From Alphaproteobacteria bacterium (GTDB lineage: Bacteria; Pseudomonadota; Alphaproteobacteria; Rhizobiales; Devosiaceae): a DNA stretch of 13,021 bases. Each line of letters starts with the position of its first letter. Position 1 is the first letter of the stretch. The notes under the pieces were generated by a model. That model made no database searches, was not told the origin of the DNA, and saw only the letters and a list, made by a program, of their open reading frames with translations. Where the stretch lies: assembly GCA_013152625.1 (NCBI GenBank), contig JAADFY010000233.1, positions 1-13,021 of the forward strand, given 5' to 3'. The translations under genes and the position numbers were made by a program. Positions 6,828-13,021 of the stretch are shown in pieces.

Positions 6828-8066
6828 ATGGCACTTCCCGATTTTTCTATGCGTCAACTGCTGGAAGCAGGCGTACATTTCGGACATCAAAAACACCGTT
6901 GGAACCCCAAGATGGAGCAATACATCTTCGGGGTGCGTAACAACATTCATATTGTCGATCTCGCCCAGACGGTTCCCGCGCTGTATCAGGCGCTGCAAAT
7001 CGTGAGCGATACGGTTGCCGAGGGTGGCCGTGTCCTGTTTGTCGGCACCAAACGCCAGGCCGCGCCGATTGTTGCCCAGGCGGCCCAGCAGTGCGCACAA
7101 TATTATGTCAATTCAAGATGGCTGGGGGGGACCTTGACCAATTGGCAGACCATTTCGAAGTCCATTTCCAGGCTGCGCGAACTTGAGCATCAGGAGGCCG
7201 AGGGGACCGGCGGGCTGACCAAAAAGGAACTGCTTCACCTGACCCGCGAACGCGAGCGGCTGGACAGGGATCTTGGCGGCATCAAGGATATGGGCAATCT
7301 GCCCAACCTTTTGTTTGTCATCGATACCAACAAAGAGGCGATTGCCCTGCATGAGGCGCGGCGTCTGGGTATTCCGATCATTGCTATTGTCGATACCAAC
7401 AGCGATCCGGACAATATCGATGTGGCCATTCCGGGCAATGATGATGCATCCCGGGCTCTGGAACTTTATTGCTCGTTGATCTCCAAGGCAGCGATCGACG
7501 GAATTTCACGTTCATCTGCGGCCCATGGGGCCGACCTTGGCGCTACTGAGGAAGTGCTGCCTGAGCCGGTACTGGCTGAAACGGTTCCGGTGGAACCTGT
7601 CGCGCCGGCGGCGACAACCGAAGCGCCGGCCGCGGAACAGAGCGCACCCGAACCGGTCGTGGAAGCATCCGCGCCGGTTGCAGCTGAAGTGCCTGCCGAC
7701 CCGGTCGTGGAAGCGCCCACACCGGCGGTGGATGCGGCACCCGCCGACCCGGCGCCGGAAATAAAAGAGGTTCCAGCCGAACCAGTCGTTGAAGTTCAAG
7801 AGACCCCTGAGCCGACAGTGGCTGATGATACGGGTCCGTTGTTTGCCACGCCCTCGGCGCCAGCGGATGATTTGAAAAAGATCTCCGGTGTCGGACAAGT
7901 GCTTGAAAGCAAGCTCAATGGGCTTGGCGTGACCACCTATGCCCAGATTGCCGGGTTTACGCCTGAAGATATCACCCGGGTGGACGACAAACTTTCGTTC
8001 AAGGGCCGGATAGATCGCGACAACTGGATACAGCAGGCGACCGATCTTATGGCCCAAAAGTCCTGA
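6828..8066 (+). CDS. rpsB: 30S ribosomal protein S2 with C-terminal repeat linker and HhH-like domain
   Basis: The first ~228 residues are a normal S2, needed for mRNA and S1 binding on the small subunit: MALPDFSMRQLLEAGVHFGH at the N-terminus, WNPKMEQYIFGVRNNIHIVD, and LPNLLFVIDTNKEAIALHEA. ATG at 6828 is chosen because AAAGGAG lies 9 nt upstream and the family N-terminus begins there; in-frame upstream ATGs give no S2 homology. The protein is 412 residues, against about 255-260 usually. The extra part is a low-complexity Pro/Ala/Glu/Val linker (about 229-345) with roughly 16-codon repeats around PVVEA, then DDLKKISGVGQVLESKLNGL and on to the end (347-412). The end matches the helix-hairpin-helix domain attached to some alphaproteobacterial proteins such as L21. 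Reading frame and codon use continue through the extension, so a frameshift artefact is unlikely. Confidence 0.93.
   Translation: MALPDFSMRQLLEAGVHFGHQKHRWNPKMEQYIFGVRNNIHIVDLAQTVPALYQALQIVSDTVAEGGRVLFVGTKRQAAPIVAQAAQQCAQYYVNSRWLGGTLTNWQTISKSISRLRELEHQEAEGTGGLTKKELLHLTRERERLDRDLGGIKDMGNLPNLLFVIDTNKEAIALHEARRLGIPIIAIVDTNSDPDNIDVAIPGNDDASRALELYCSLISKAAIDGISRSSAAHGADLGATEEVLPEPVLAETVPVEPVAPAATTEAPAAEQSAPEPVVEASAPVAAEVPADPVVEAPTPAVDAAPADPAPEIKEVPAEPVVEVQETPEPTVADDTGPLFATPSAPADDLKKISGVGQVLESKLNGLGVTTYAQIAGFTPEDITRVDDKLSFKGRIDRDNWIQQATDLMAQKS
7647..7794 (+). repeat. Imperfect 48-nt repeats coding for the S2 linker
   Basis: CCGGTCGTGGAAGC occurs at 7653-7666 and 7701-7714, and a diverged CCAGTCGTTGAAG at 7782-7794. 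GCCGACCCGG occurs at 7695-7704 and 7743-7752. The spacing of 48 nt equals 16 codons, suggesting in-frame duplication of linker units of the (A/E)PVVEA type. Confidence 0.6.
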
Positions 8067-8070
8067 TTGT

Positions 8071-8105
8071 TTCATGTGTGGTCAATTGACCACGTGAACT
8101 CTTTT
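8071..8105 (+). terminator. Hairpin plus T-rich run between rpsB and tsf (attenuator or processing site)
   Basis: The centre GTGGTCAATTGACCAC (8078-8093) is a perfect 16 bp palindrome. An outer stem TTCATG/CGTGAA (8071-8076 with 8093-8098) can form if TG at 8077-8078 is bulged. CTCTTTT follows (8099-8105). It starts five bases after the rpsB stop. This could be a partial terminator, an RNase processing site or a dimeric-repressor site; the position after a ribosomal gene favours an RNA role. Confidence 0.5.
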
Positions 8106-8111
8106 GCCTTT

Positions 8112-8125
8112 CCGGCCCGGGCCGG
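8112..8125. repeat. 14 bp GC palindrome in the rpsB-tsf spacer
   Basis: CCGGCCCGGGCCGG is a perfect palindrome followed by further GGGCCGG-like sequence up to 8136. It may add a second stem to the leader of tsf or be a by-product of GC-rich repeats. Confidence 0.4.
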
Positions 8126-8192
8126 GCCGGGCGGGGATTGTCCAATATCTGATATGCCGGCGACCCAGGCCGGCCGTTAAGGAGCTATGAAC

Positions 8193-9119
8193 ATGGCAAT
8201 TGCAGCAGCGCTCGTAAAAGAGCTGCGCGAAATGACCGGTGCTGGCCTGATGGATTGCAAGCGGGCGCTTGAAGCAACGGATGGCAATATCGAGGCGGCG
8301 GTGGACTGGTTGCGCACCAAAGGCATGGCCAAGGTCGCAAAAAAAGCGGATCGGATTGCCGCTGAAGGCCTGGTGGGAATTAACGTCAGCGGCACCACGG
8401 GCGCGATCGTCGAAATCAATTCCGAGACCGATTTCGTTGCCCGTAACGAGCAGTTCCAGAAACTGGTTGCCTCGGTTGCAGCGCTGGCTCCTGGCGCTGG
8501 CGGCGATATCGATAAGTTGTCGGGCATGGGGTATCCGGATGCCAATCACACAGTGGGTGAAGAAATTTCGGCCACGATCGTACAGATTGGCGAGAATTTG
8601 AACCTGCGCCGCACCGCTGTGGTTGTCGTCAACCAGGGTGTTGTCGCGACTTACGTACATTCCGGTGTTGGGACCAACCTGGGCAAAATCGGGGTTCTGG
8701 TCGGACTTGAGAGCACCGGCAATGGGGCTGAACTGGGTGCGCTTGGCAAGCAGATTGCCATGCATGTTGCTGCGGCCCGGCCATTGGCGATTTCGTCGGA
8801 CGATCTGGACCCGAAACTTGTGGCCGCTGAGCGTGAAATGCTCAAGCAGCAGGCCATTGAAAGCGGAAAACCGCCGGAAATTGCCGAGAAAATGGTGGAA
8901 GGGCGAATTCGCAAATACTTCTCCGAGGTGTGTCTGTTATCGCAGACATTCGTTATCGATGGCGAAACTTCCATATCCGAGGTGCTGGAAAAAGCCGCTT
9001 CGACCTTGGGCGCGCCGGTATCGATCAGCGCTTTCGAGTGCTTCGTGCTGGGGGAGGGCGTTGAAAAGAAGTCCAGCGATTTTGCCGCCGAGGTTGCGGC
9101 CACCGCCGGCAAGTCCTAA
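8193..9119 (+). CDS. tsf: Translation elongation factor Ts
   Basis: Guanine nucleotide exchange factor that recycles EF-Tu-GDP to EF-Tu-GTP in the cytoplasm. The 308-residue length is normal for the bacterial factor. The N-terminal UBA-like module is clear (MAIAAALVKELREMTGAGLM, then DCKRALEATDGNIEAAVDWL), followed by the EF-Tu-contacting motif ETDFVARNEQF. The start is ATG at 8193 rather than ATG at 8187: the Shine-Dalgarno AAGGAG (8179-8184) is 8 nt from the former and only 2 nt from the latter. It follows rpsB, as in most bacteria, with a 126 nt gap that contains a hairpin. A GC stem with a short T-run follows the stop codon. Confidence 0.96.
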   Translation: MAIAAALVKELREMTGAGLMDCKRALEATDGNIEAAVDWLRTKGMAKVAKKADRIAAEGLVGINVSGTTGAIVEINSETDFVARNEQFQKLVASVAALAPGAGGDIDKLSGMGYPDANHTVGEEISATIVQIGENLNLRRTAVVVVNQGVVATYVHSGVGTNLGKIGVLVGLESTGNGAELGALGKQIAMHVAAARPLAISSDDLDPKLVAAEREMLKQQAIESGKPPEIAEKMVEGRIRKYFSEVCLLSQTFVIDGETSISEVLEKAASTLGAPVSISAFECFVLGEGVEKKSSDFAAEVAATAGKS

Positions 9120-9127
9120 CGTGCCGC

Positions 9128-9150
9128 GGGCGCGGGAATCGGCGCCCTTT
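9128..9150 (+). terminator. Weak terminator-like hairpin after tsf
   Basis: GGGCGC (9128-9133), an 8-nt loop and GCGCCC (9142-9147) form a perfect 6 bp stem, followed only by TTT. It lies just after the tsf stop and before the pyrH ribosome binding site. The short T-run suggests attenuation or mRNA stabilisation more than full termination. Confidence 0.4.
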
Positions 9151-9173
9151 GCCAATTTCGGTGCAGGGCGGAC

Positions 9174-9887
9174 ATGGCCAGCAGGACCTACAATCGTATC
9201 TTGATCAAGATCTCCGGCGAGGCGCTCGCCGGAGGCAGCGCCATGGGGATTGACCCCAAAATGCTGAGTAAAGTCGGCGTTCAACTTGTCGCGCTGGCCG
9301 CGTCGGGTGTGCAGATCGCGGTGGTTGTGGGGGGGGGCAATATTTTTCGCGGCGTGGCCGTTGCCGCCAGTGGCGCCGACCGGGTGGTGGGTGACCAGAT
9401 GGGCATGCTGGCCACCGTCATCAATGGCCTGGCGCTGGGAGATGCCGTGAATGGGGCGGGGGGGAAAACCAGGGTCATGTCGGCACTCTTGATGCCGGCA
9501 ATTGCCGAAATGTTCACCGCCAGAGCGGCCCGGAAGGCATTGGCGGAAGGTGCCATTGTCATATGTACGGGGGGAACCGGAAATCCGTTTTTTACCACCG
9601 ATACCGCCGCAGCCCTACGGGCGGTGGAGCTGCAATGCGACATAATGCTTAAAGCAACCAAGGTTGACGGGGTATATGATGCCGATCCGGTAGCCAACCC
9701 CGACGCCCGCCGGTTTTCCACCATTAGCCATGATGACGTGATCGCGAAAAATCTGCGGATCATGGACACCGCCGCATTTGCGATTGCACGGGAAAACAGC
9801 TTACCCATACTCGTGTATGCGCTGGATGGGGAAGGCGGGCTGTCCGGAGTGCTGGACGGCACGGTTCCAAGCACCCGGATCGGTTGA
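9174..9887 (+). CDS. pyrH: UMP kinase
   Basis: Converts UMP to UDP with ATP, feeding UTP and CTP synthesis. It is the bacterial amino-acid-kinase-fold type, acting as a cytoplasmic hexamer. The 237 residues show KISGEAL (12-18), the phosphate-binding GGGNIFRG (53-60), DQMGMLATVING (74-85), the UMP-binding GTGNPFFTTDTAA (134-146) and KATKVDGVYDADP (160-172). ATG at 9174 matches the family N-terminus; a weak AGGG sits at 9165-9168. It follows tsf by 54 bp and precedes frr by 25 bp, the standard tsf-pyrH-frr order. No key residue is missing. Confidence 0.96.
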   Translation: MASRTYNRILIKISGEALAGGSAMGIDPKMLSKVGVQLVALAASGVQIAVVVGGGNIFRGVAVAASGADRVVGDQMGMLATVINGLALGDAVNGAGGKTRVMSALLMPAIAEMFTARAARKALAEGAIVICTGGTGNPFFTTDTAAALRAVELQCDIMLKATKVDGVYDADPVANPDARRFSTISHDDVIAKNLRIMDTAAFAIARENSLPILVYALDGEGGLSGVLDGTVPSTRIG

Positions 9888-9912
9888 AATCTAGCAAACA
9901 GGGGACTTCCAA

Positions 9913-10470
9913 ATGGCGGATTTTTCACTCTCGGACATTAAATTGCGGATGGCAAAATCCATTGACACCCTGCGGCAGGAGTTTTCGGGCCTGCGCACCG
10001 GCCGGGCCAGCGCTTCTTTGCTCGAACCGATCATGGTGGAGGCTTACGGTTCACGTATGCCGCTAAATCAGGTGGCTTCGGTGACCGTCCCTGAAGCGCG
10101 CATGATCAGTGTTCAGGTGTGGGATGCGTCCATGGCACCCCTGGTGGATCGTGCCATACGGGAAAGCGGGCTGGGACTAAATCCCATGACTGAAGGGGCG
10201 GTTATTCGCGTGCCGCTGCCCGAGCTGAACGAGGAACGCCGGCGCGATATTACCAAGGTTGCGCACCAGTATGCCGAGCAGGCCAGGGTGGCGGTCCGCC
10301 ATGTGCGCCGGGACGGAATGGACACAATCAAACGCATGGAGAAATCGGGTGATATGGGCCAGGACGATATGCGAAACCAGTCCGATCAGGTGCAAAAAGC
10401 CACGGACGAAGCGGTGGCGGAGATCGATGAGATGCTGGCGCGAAAAGAGGCGGATATCATGCAGGTATGA
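9913..10470 (+). CDS. frr: Ribosome recycling factor
   Basis: Splits post-termination ribosomes together with EF-G. The 185-residue length is exactly typical. The N-terminus carries RMAKSIDTLRQEFSGLRTGR, and the L-shaped fold's second helical part shows PLPELNEERRRDITKVAHQY, with RVAVRHVRRDGMD next. ATG at 9913 is preceded by AGGGGA (9900-9905), about 7 nt away. The gene sits 25 bp behind pyrH and is almost surely cotranscribed with it. The C-terminal coiled helix (QVQKATDEAVAEIDEMLARK) is complete. Confidence 0.96.
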   Translation: MADFSLSDIKLRMAKSIDTLRQEFSGLRTGRASASLLEPIMVEAYGSRMPLNQVASVTVPEARMISVQVWDASMAPLVDRAIRESGLGLNPMTEGAVIRVPLPELNEERRRDITKVAHQYAEQARVAVRHVRRDGMDTIKRMEKSGDMGQDDMRNQSDQVQKATDEAVAEIDEMLARKEADIMQV

Positions 10471-10496
10471 CCGGGTTCAGGCGCGTACGATGCTCT

Positions 10497-10519
10497 GCCG
10501 GGTGCAAAGCACGGCTTTT
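10497..10519 (+). terminator. Possible intrinsic terminator after frr
   Basis: GCC (10497-10499) and GTGC (10502-10505) pair across an AAA loop with GCACGGC (10509-10515), leaving GG at 10500-10501 bulged. TTTT follows at 10516-10519. It is located 27 bases after the frr stop and could end the pyrH-frr transcript. The stem is imperfect and the T-run short. Confidence 0.4.
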
Positions 10520-10803
10520 GAGCTGATTTGCCAGTAATCCGGTTATATTTTTTGTGCATAATTTCAAGCTGGCGCGGCACAATCGGGGACCGGGACCGCT
10601 TCGCCGAAACCCGGCGGGGGAAACCGGGGCACAATCAGGCCGAATTTAACACACACACTTTTGGTGCACGGAACGGAGCAGCGTTGTGAGACTATCGAGC
10701 AAAGGATCGCGGGTCGTGTTCCATGTTCCGTTCCGACTTTGCCGTGGTGTGCCCGAGTGTTGCCTTGAGATGTGCCTGGGGCAATCAACCTACCGGAACC
10801 CCC
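10520..10803 (+). other. frr-uppS spacer
   Basis: No convincing gene is present. Visible structures are an AT-rich patch TTATATTTTTTGTGCATAAT (10543-10562) containing -10-like hexamers without a well-spaced -35, a direct repeat GGCACAATC (10576-10584 and 10628-10636), and an inverted repeat CGGAACGGA/TCCGTTCCG (10669-10677 and 10727-10735). The reading frame of uppS is open upstream to 10723, but that part lacks family similarity. A promoter for the uppS-cdsA pair probably lies here. Confidence 0.4.
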
Positions 10804-11580
10804 ATGTCAGCACTTGAGCATTCAGGTCCGGACGATGGGCCCAAATTATCGCCAGACGGCCCAGTGCCCCGGCATATCGGCGTCATCATGGATGGCAATG
10901 GTCGCTGGGCGGCGGCTCAGGGTCGTCCGCGCAATGAGGGGCACCGGGCCGGTCTGGATGCCTTGGGGCGGTTGGTAGAAATCTGCAATGACCGGGGCGT
11001 GCAATATCTGACAATATATAGCTTTTCCTCCGAAAACTGGCGGCGCCCCCAGCGCGAAATCTCGTTTCTGTTTGGTCTTTTACAACGATTTGTGACCACC
11101 GAACTTGATGGATTGGTGGAGAAAAACATTAGGGCGCGGGTGATCGGCGAGCGCGCATCGCTCAGCGCCCCGCTGCGCTCCCATGTGGCGAAAATCGAGG
11201 AAAAAACCGCCGGTTGTACGGGCCTGAACCTCATGATCGCCTTTAATTACGGGGGTCGGCAGGAACTGGTGAACGCGGTTCGTACCGTGTGCGACGATGT
11301 TGCGAGCGGCACACTGAAAAAAGATGATATTGACGCGGAAGCAATTTCTGCCCGCCTGTATGCCGCCGATGTACCCGATCCGGACCTGATCGTGCGCTCC
11401 GGCGGCGAGCAGCGCCTGTCCAACTTCTTGTTGTGGCAGGCCGCCTACACGGAACTGGTTTATATCGACGATCTGTGGCCTGATTTCAACGCCGAGATGT
11501 TTGACCGGATTTTGCGCGAGTATGCCCGGCGCGAGCGCCGGTTTGGCGGGCTGGGATCCGGGGCCGCCATTCATGAATAA
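10804..11580 (+). CDS. uppS: Undecaprenyl diphosphate synthase (cis-prenyltransferase)
   Basis: Adds isopentenyl units in cis to farnesyl diphosphate to make the C55 lipid carrier for peptidoglycan and other surface polymers. With ATG at 10804 the protein has 258 residues, close to normal. The first family motif is HIGVIMDGNGRWA (24-36) with the catalytic aspartate D30; YSFSSENWRRP, IAFNYGGRQELV, and DLIVRSGGEQRLSNFLLWQ follow, all expected motifs. The terminal acidic segment LVYIDDLWPDF is present. The ribosome binding site is weak (GGAA, 10795-10798). An ATG at 10723 would add 27 residues unlike the family and is less likely. The stop overlaps the cdsA start by 8 bp. Confidence 0.95.
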   Translation: MSALEHSGPDDGPKLSPDGPVPRHIGVIMDGNGRWAAAQGRPRNEGHRAGLDALGRLVEICNDRGVQYLTIYSFSSENWRRPQREISFLFGLLQRFVTTELDGLVEKNIRARVIGERASLSAPLRSHVAKIEEKTAGCTGLNLMIAFNYGGRQELVNAVRTVCDDVASGTLKKDDIDAEAISARLYAADVPDPDLIVRSGGEQRLSNFLLWQAAYTELVYIDDLWPDFNAEMFDRILREYARRERRFGGLGSGAAIHE

Positions 11581-12427
11581 AGCGCCGGGAAAACCGCCTC
11601 CGCCACAACAGAACTGGTCGGATCTCCGACCGCGGGTATTGTCGGCGGCGGTGCTTATTTCCGTGGTGGCGCTGTGCATATTTCTCGGCGGCATTGTGGT
11701 GGCTACCCTCGTTGCGCTCATGGTTGCGGGTGCATATTTTGAGTGGGAGGTCATGATTTGTGCCGAACCGCCGAAGTGGCGGGGATATGTCATCATGGTC
11801 CTGCTGGCGCTGGCCAGTCTGGGATATGCCCTGGGCGGTTTTGAAGCCGGGTTGCTCATGGTGGGCCTTGCGGTTCTTGCCAGCCTGTTTGCGGTGGATC
11901 GTTGGCACCGGTACGCCTACCGGGCCCCGGGGGTCTTGTTTCTGGGCGGGGCGGCCATGGCGTTTCTGGGCCTCAGGGGGGACACGCTGAACGGCGTTTA
12001 TGCCACGGTTTTTCTGGCCGCTGTGATCTGGGCCACAGACTCGGGGGCCTATTTTATTGGCCGGCAAGTGGGGGGGGCCAAGCTTTCTCCGGGCATATCG
12101 CCGTCCAAGACATGGTCCGGGGCCATTGCGGGGCTGGTATCGGGAACCGTGGTAGGGTTGATTGTTTGGGTGATGGTCACGGATTCGCCGTACTGGATTG
12201 GAATTATGATCTCGGCGCTGCTTTCTGTTTCCGCCCAGGTGGGCGATCTGGCGGAAAGCGCGGTCAAGAGATGGTTCACGGTCAAGGACAGCGGCGATAT
12301 TATTCCCGGGCATGGCGGCATATTGGACCGTGTCGACAGTTTGATGGTCGGGGCCATCGTGTTGTTCGCGGTGGGTGCCTGGCACGCGGGAATAGATCAG
12401 GCCGCAGTGGGCGTTCTGATCTGGTAG
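11573..12427 (+). CDS. cdsA: Phosphatidate cytidylyltransferase (CDP-diglyceride synthase)
   Basis: Integral inner-membrane enzyme that makes CDP-diacylglycerol from phosphatidate and CTP, the branch point to the membrane phospholipids. ATG at 11573 overlaps the uppS stop (ATGAATAA), giving 284 residues. A proline-rich start (KAPGKPPPPQQNW) precedes several hydrophobic helices from about residue 24 on. The CDS signature is complete at 229-253: SAVKRWF, then KDSGDIIPGHGGILDR with the metal-linked acidic residues. The overlap with uppS indicates coupling. An upstream in-frame ATG at 11501 lies inside uppS and is unlikely. In several alphaproteobacteria dxr follows here; in this window it does not. 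Confidence 0.95.
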   Translation: MNKAPGKPPPPQQNWSDLRPRVLSAAVLISVVALCIFLGGIVVATLVALMVAGAYFEWEVMICAEPPKWRGYVIMVLLALASLGYALGGFEAGLLMVGLAVLASLFAVDRWHRYAYRAPGVLFLGGAAMAFLGLRGDTLNGVYATVFLAAVIWATDSGAYFIGRQVGGAKLSPGISPSKTWSGAIAGLVSGTVVGLIVWVMVTDSPYWIGIMISALLSVSAQVGDLAESAVKRWFTVKDSGDIIPGHGGILDRVDSLMVGAIVLFAVGAWHAGIDQAAVGVLIW

Positions 12428-12470
12428 CGCGGCGACCGGTGCGGCACTGAATTTGATTTTTGCGGCCCAT

Positions 12471-12477
12471 AAGGAGG
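12471..12477 (+). promoter_or_regulatory. Strong Shine-Dalgarno fixing the TTG start of rseP
   Basis: AAGGAGG is complementary to the 16S 3' end over seven bases and sits 10 nt before TTG at 12488. It decides the start of a gene that lacks a nearby ATG. Confidence 0.7.
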
Positions 12478-12487
12478 CACAATACCC

Positions 12488-13021
12488 TTGGAATTTGTAA
12501 TTTGGCTTTATACGAACGCGCTTGGGCTGCTCGGGGTCTTGTTGCCGTTCCTGCTCGTGTTGACGGTTATCGTGTTTGTGCATGAAATGGGCCACTATCT
12601 GGTTGCCCGCTGGAACGGCATATCCATCAAGACATTTTCGATCGGCTTTGGCCGGGAAATCGCCGGGTTTACGGATCGGCACGGTACCCGCTGGCGACTG
12701 TCCATGATCCCGCTGGGCGGTTATGTGCGTTTTGAAGGCGACATGAACGCGGCCAGCGTTCCCGACGCTGAAATGCTGGATGGTGCGCCAGCCGAGGACC
12801 GCTCACGGCTGTTTTACTACAAAAATGTCTGGCAGCGCATTGCGGTGATCATCGCCGGGCCGATGGCCAATTTCATTTTCACCTTCCTCGTCCTTTACGT
12901 GATGTTGATCAGCGTGGACCGATATACCCTCTCACCGGTCATCGATGTGGTTCAGGACGGACGTCCGGCTGCAGAAGCGGGTTTGGCGCCGGGGGACCGG
13001 GTGCTTTCAGTAGATGGCTAT
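12488..13021 (+). CDS. rseP: Site-2 intramembrane zinc protease RseP/MmpA family (3' truncated)
   Basis: Membrane metalloprotease that cleaves transmembrane substrates such as anti-sigma factors and, in Caulobacter, PodJ. The frame is open from TTG at 12488 to the window end (178 codons). AAGGAGG (12471-12477) stands 10 nt before the TTG, and no ATG in frame gives a plausible N-terminus, so the rare start is well supported. The zinc motif HEMGH (32-36, HExxH) lies in the first transmembrane helix, followed by FSIGFGREI and the SMIPLGGYVRFEGD segment. A second helix, VIIAGPMANFIFTFLVLYVM, follows, and a PDZ domain begins at LSPVIDVV with AAEAGLAPGDRVLSVDG. The second zinc ligand motif (NxxPxPxLDG) is outside the window. 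Confidence 0.95.
   Translation, partial: MEFVIWLYTNALGLLGVLLPFLLVLTVIVFVHEMGHYLVARWNGISIKTFSIGFGREIAGFTDRHGTRWRLSMIPLGGYVRFEGDMNAASVPDAEMLDGAPAEDRSRLFYYKNVWQRIAVIIAGPMANFIFTFLVLYVMLISVDRYTLSPVIDVVQDGRPAAEAGLAPGDRVLSVDGY

Noticed and set aside
10718..10733. Cluster of GTTC tetramers resembling an SOS box before uppS
   Set aside because: Spacing between tetramers is 7, 5 and 12 bp rather than the 11 bp needed for GTTC-N7-GTTC.
1..13021. CRISPR arrays, tRNA or rRNA genes
   Set aside because: No regularly spaced identical repeats and no tRNA-like or rRNA-like segments were seen in the gaps.

Overview
The window is a dense, single-strand (all +) housekeeping segment from an alphaproteobacterium. 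Gene order is proS (3' end) - lolC/E - lolD - small ORF - dnaE - rpsB - tsf - pyrH - frr - uppS - cdsA - rseP (5' end). This order, the moderately high GC, the LolC/E-type permease after proS and an alphaproteobacterial-type SOS box (GTTC-N7-GTTC on the minus strand) all fit that class. I cannot assign an order or genus from sequence alone.

Region 1 (1-2500): the C-terminal part of prolyl-tRNA synthetase overlaps a lipoprotein-release permease by 4 bp. That gene overlaps its ATPase LolD by 8 bp, giving a translationally coupled proS-lolC/E-lolD unit.

Region 2 (2501-2888) is the most interesting part. A near-consensus sigma70 promoter (TTGACG, 17 bp, TATAAG) carries two in-phase LexA-like boxes, one inside the spacer and one over the likely transcription start. 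It drives a 31-codon ORF (2693-2788) with a good ribosome binding site and one hydrophobic segment. Size, membrane character, SOS box and position just upstream of dnaE match SidA, the 29-residue SOS-induced division inhibitor of Caulobacter that targets FtsW. I propose this is a SidA-type checkpoint peptide.

Region 3 (2889-6605): the replicative DNA polymerase III alpha subunit, DnaE1. Its stop codon is interrupted by a 266 bp non-autonomous element with 18 bp terminal inverted repeats and a TA target duplication. The insertion appears to have changed the stop from TAA to TAG without altering the protein.

Region 4 (6606-10470): the translation and nucleotide cluster rpsB-tsf-pyrH-frr. Ribosomal protein S2 is unusual: a normal S2 core is followed by a roughly 115-residue Pro/Ala/Glu/Val linker with internal repeats and a C-terminal helix-hairpin-helix-like domain. 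Hairpins in the rpsB-tsf, tsf-pyrH and frr-uppS gaps may attenuate or terminate transcription.

Region 5 (10471-13021): envelope lipid genes uppS and cdsA (8 bp overlap), then the site-2 protease rseP, which starts at TTG behind a strong Shine-Dalgarno sequence and runs off the window. Together the genes cover protein synthesis (proS, rpsB, tsf, frr), UTP supply (pyrH), replication and SOS checkpoint (dnaE, small ORF), and envelope biogenesis (lolCD, uppS, cdsA, rseP).
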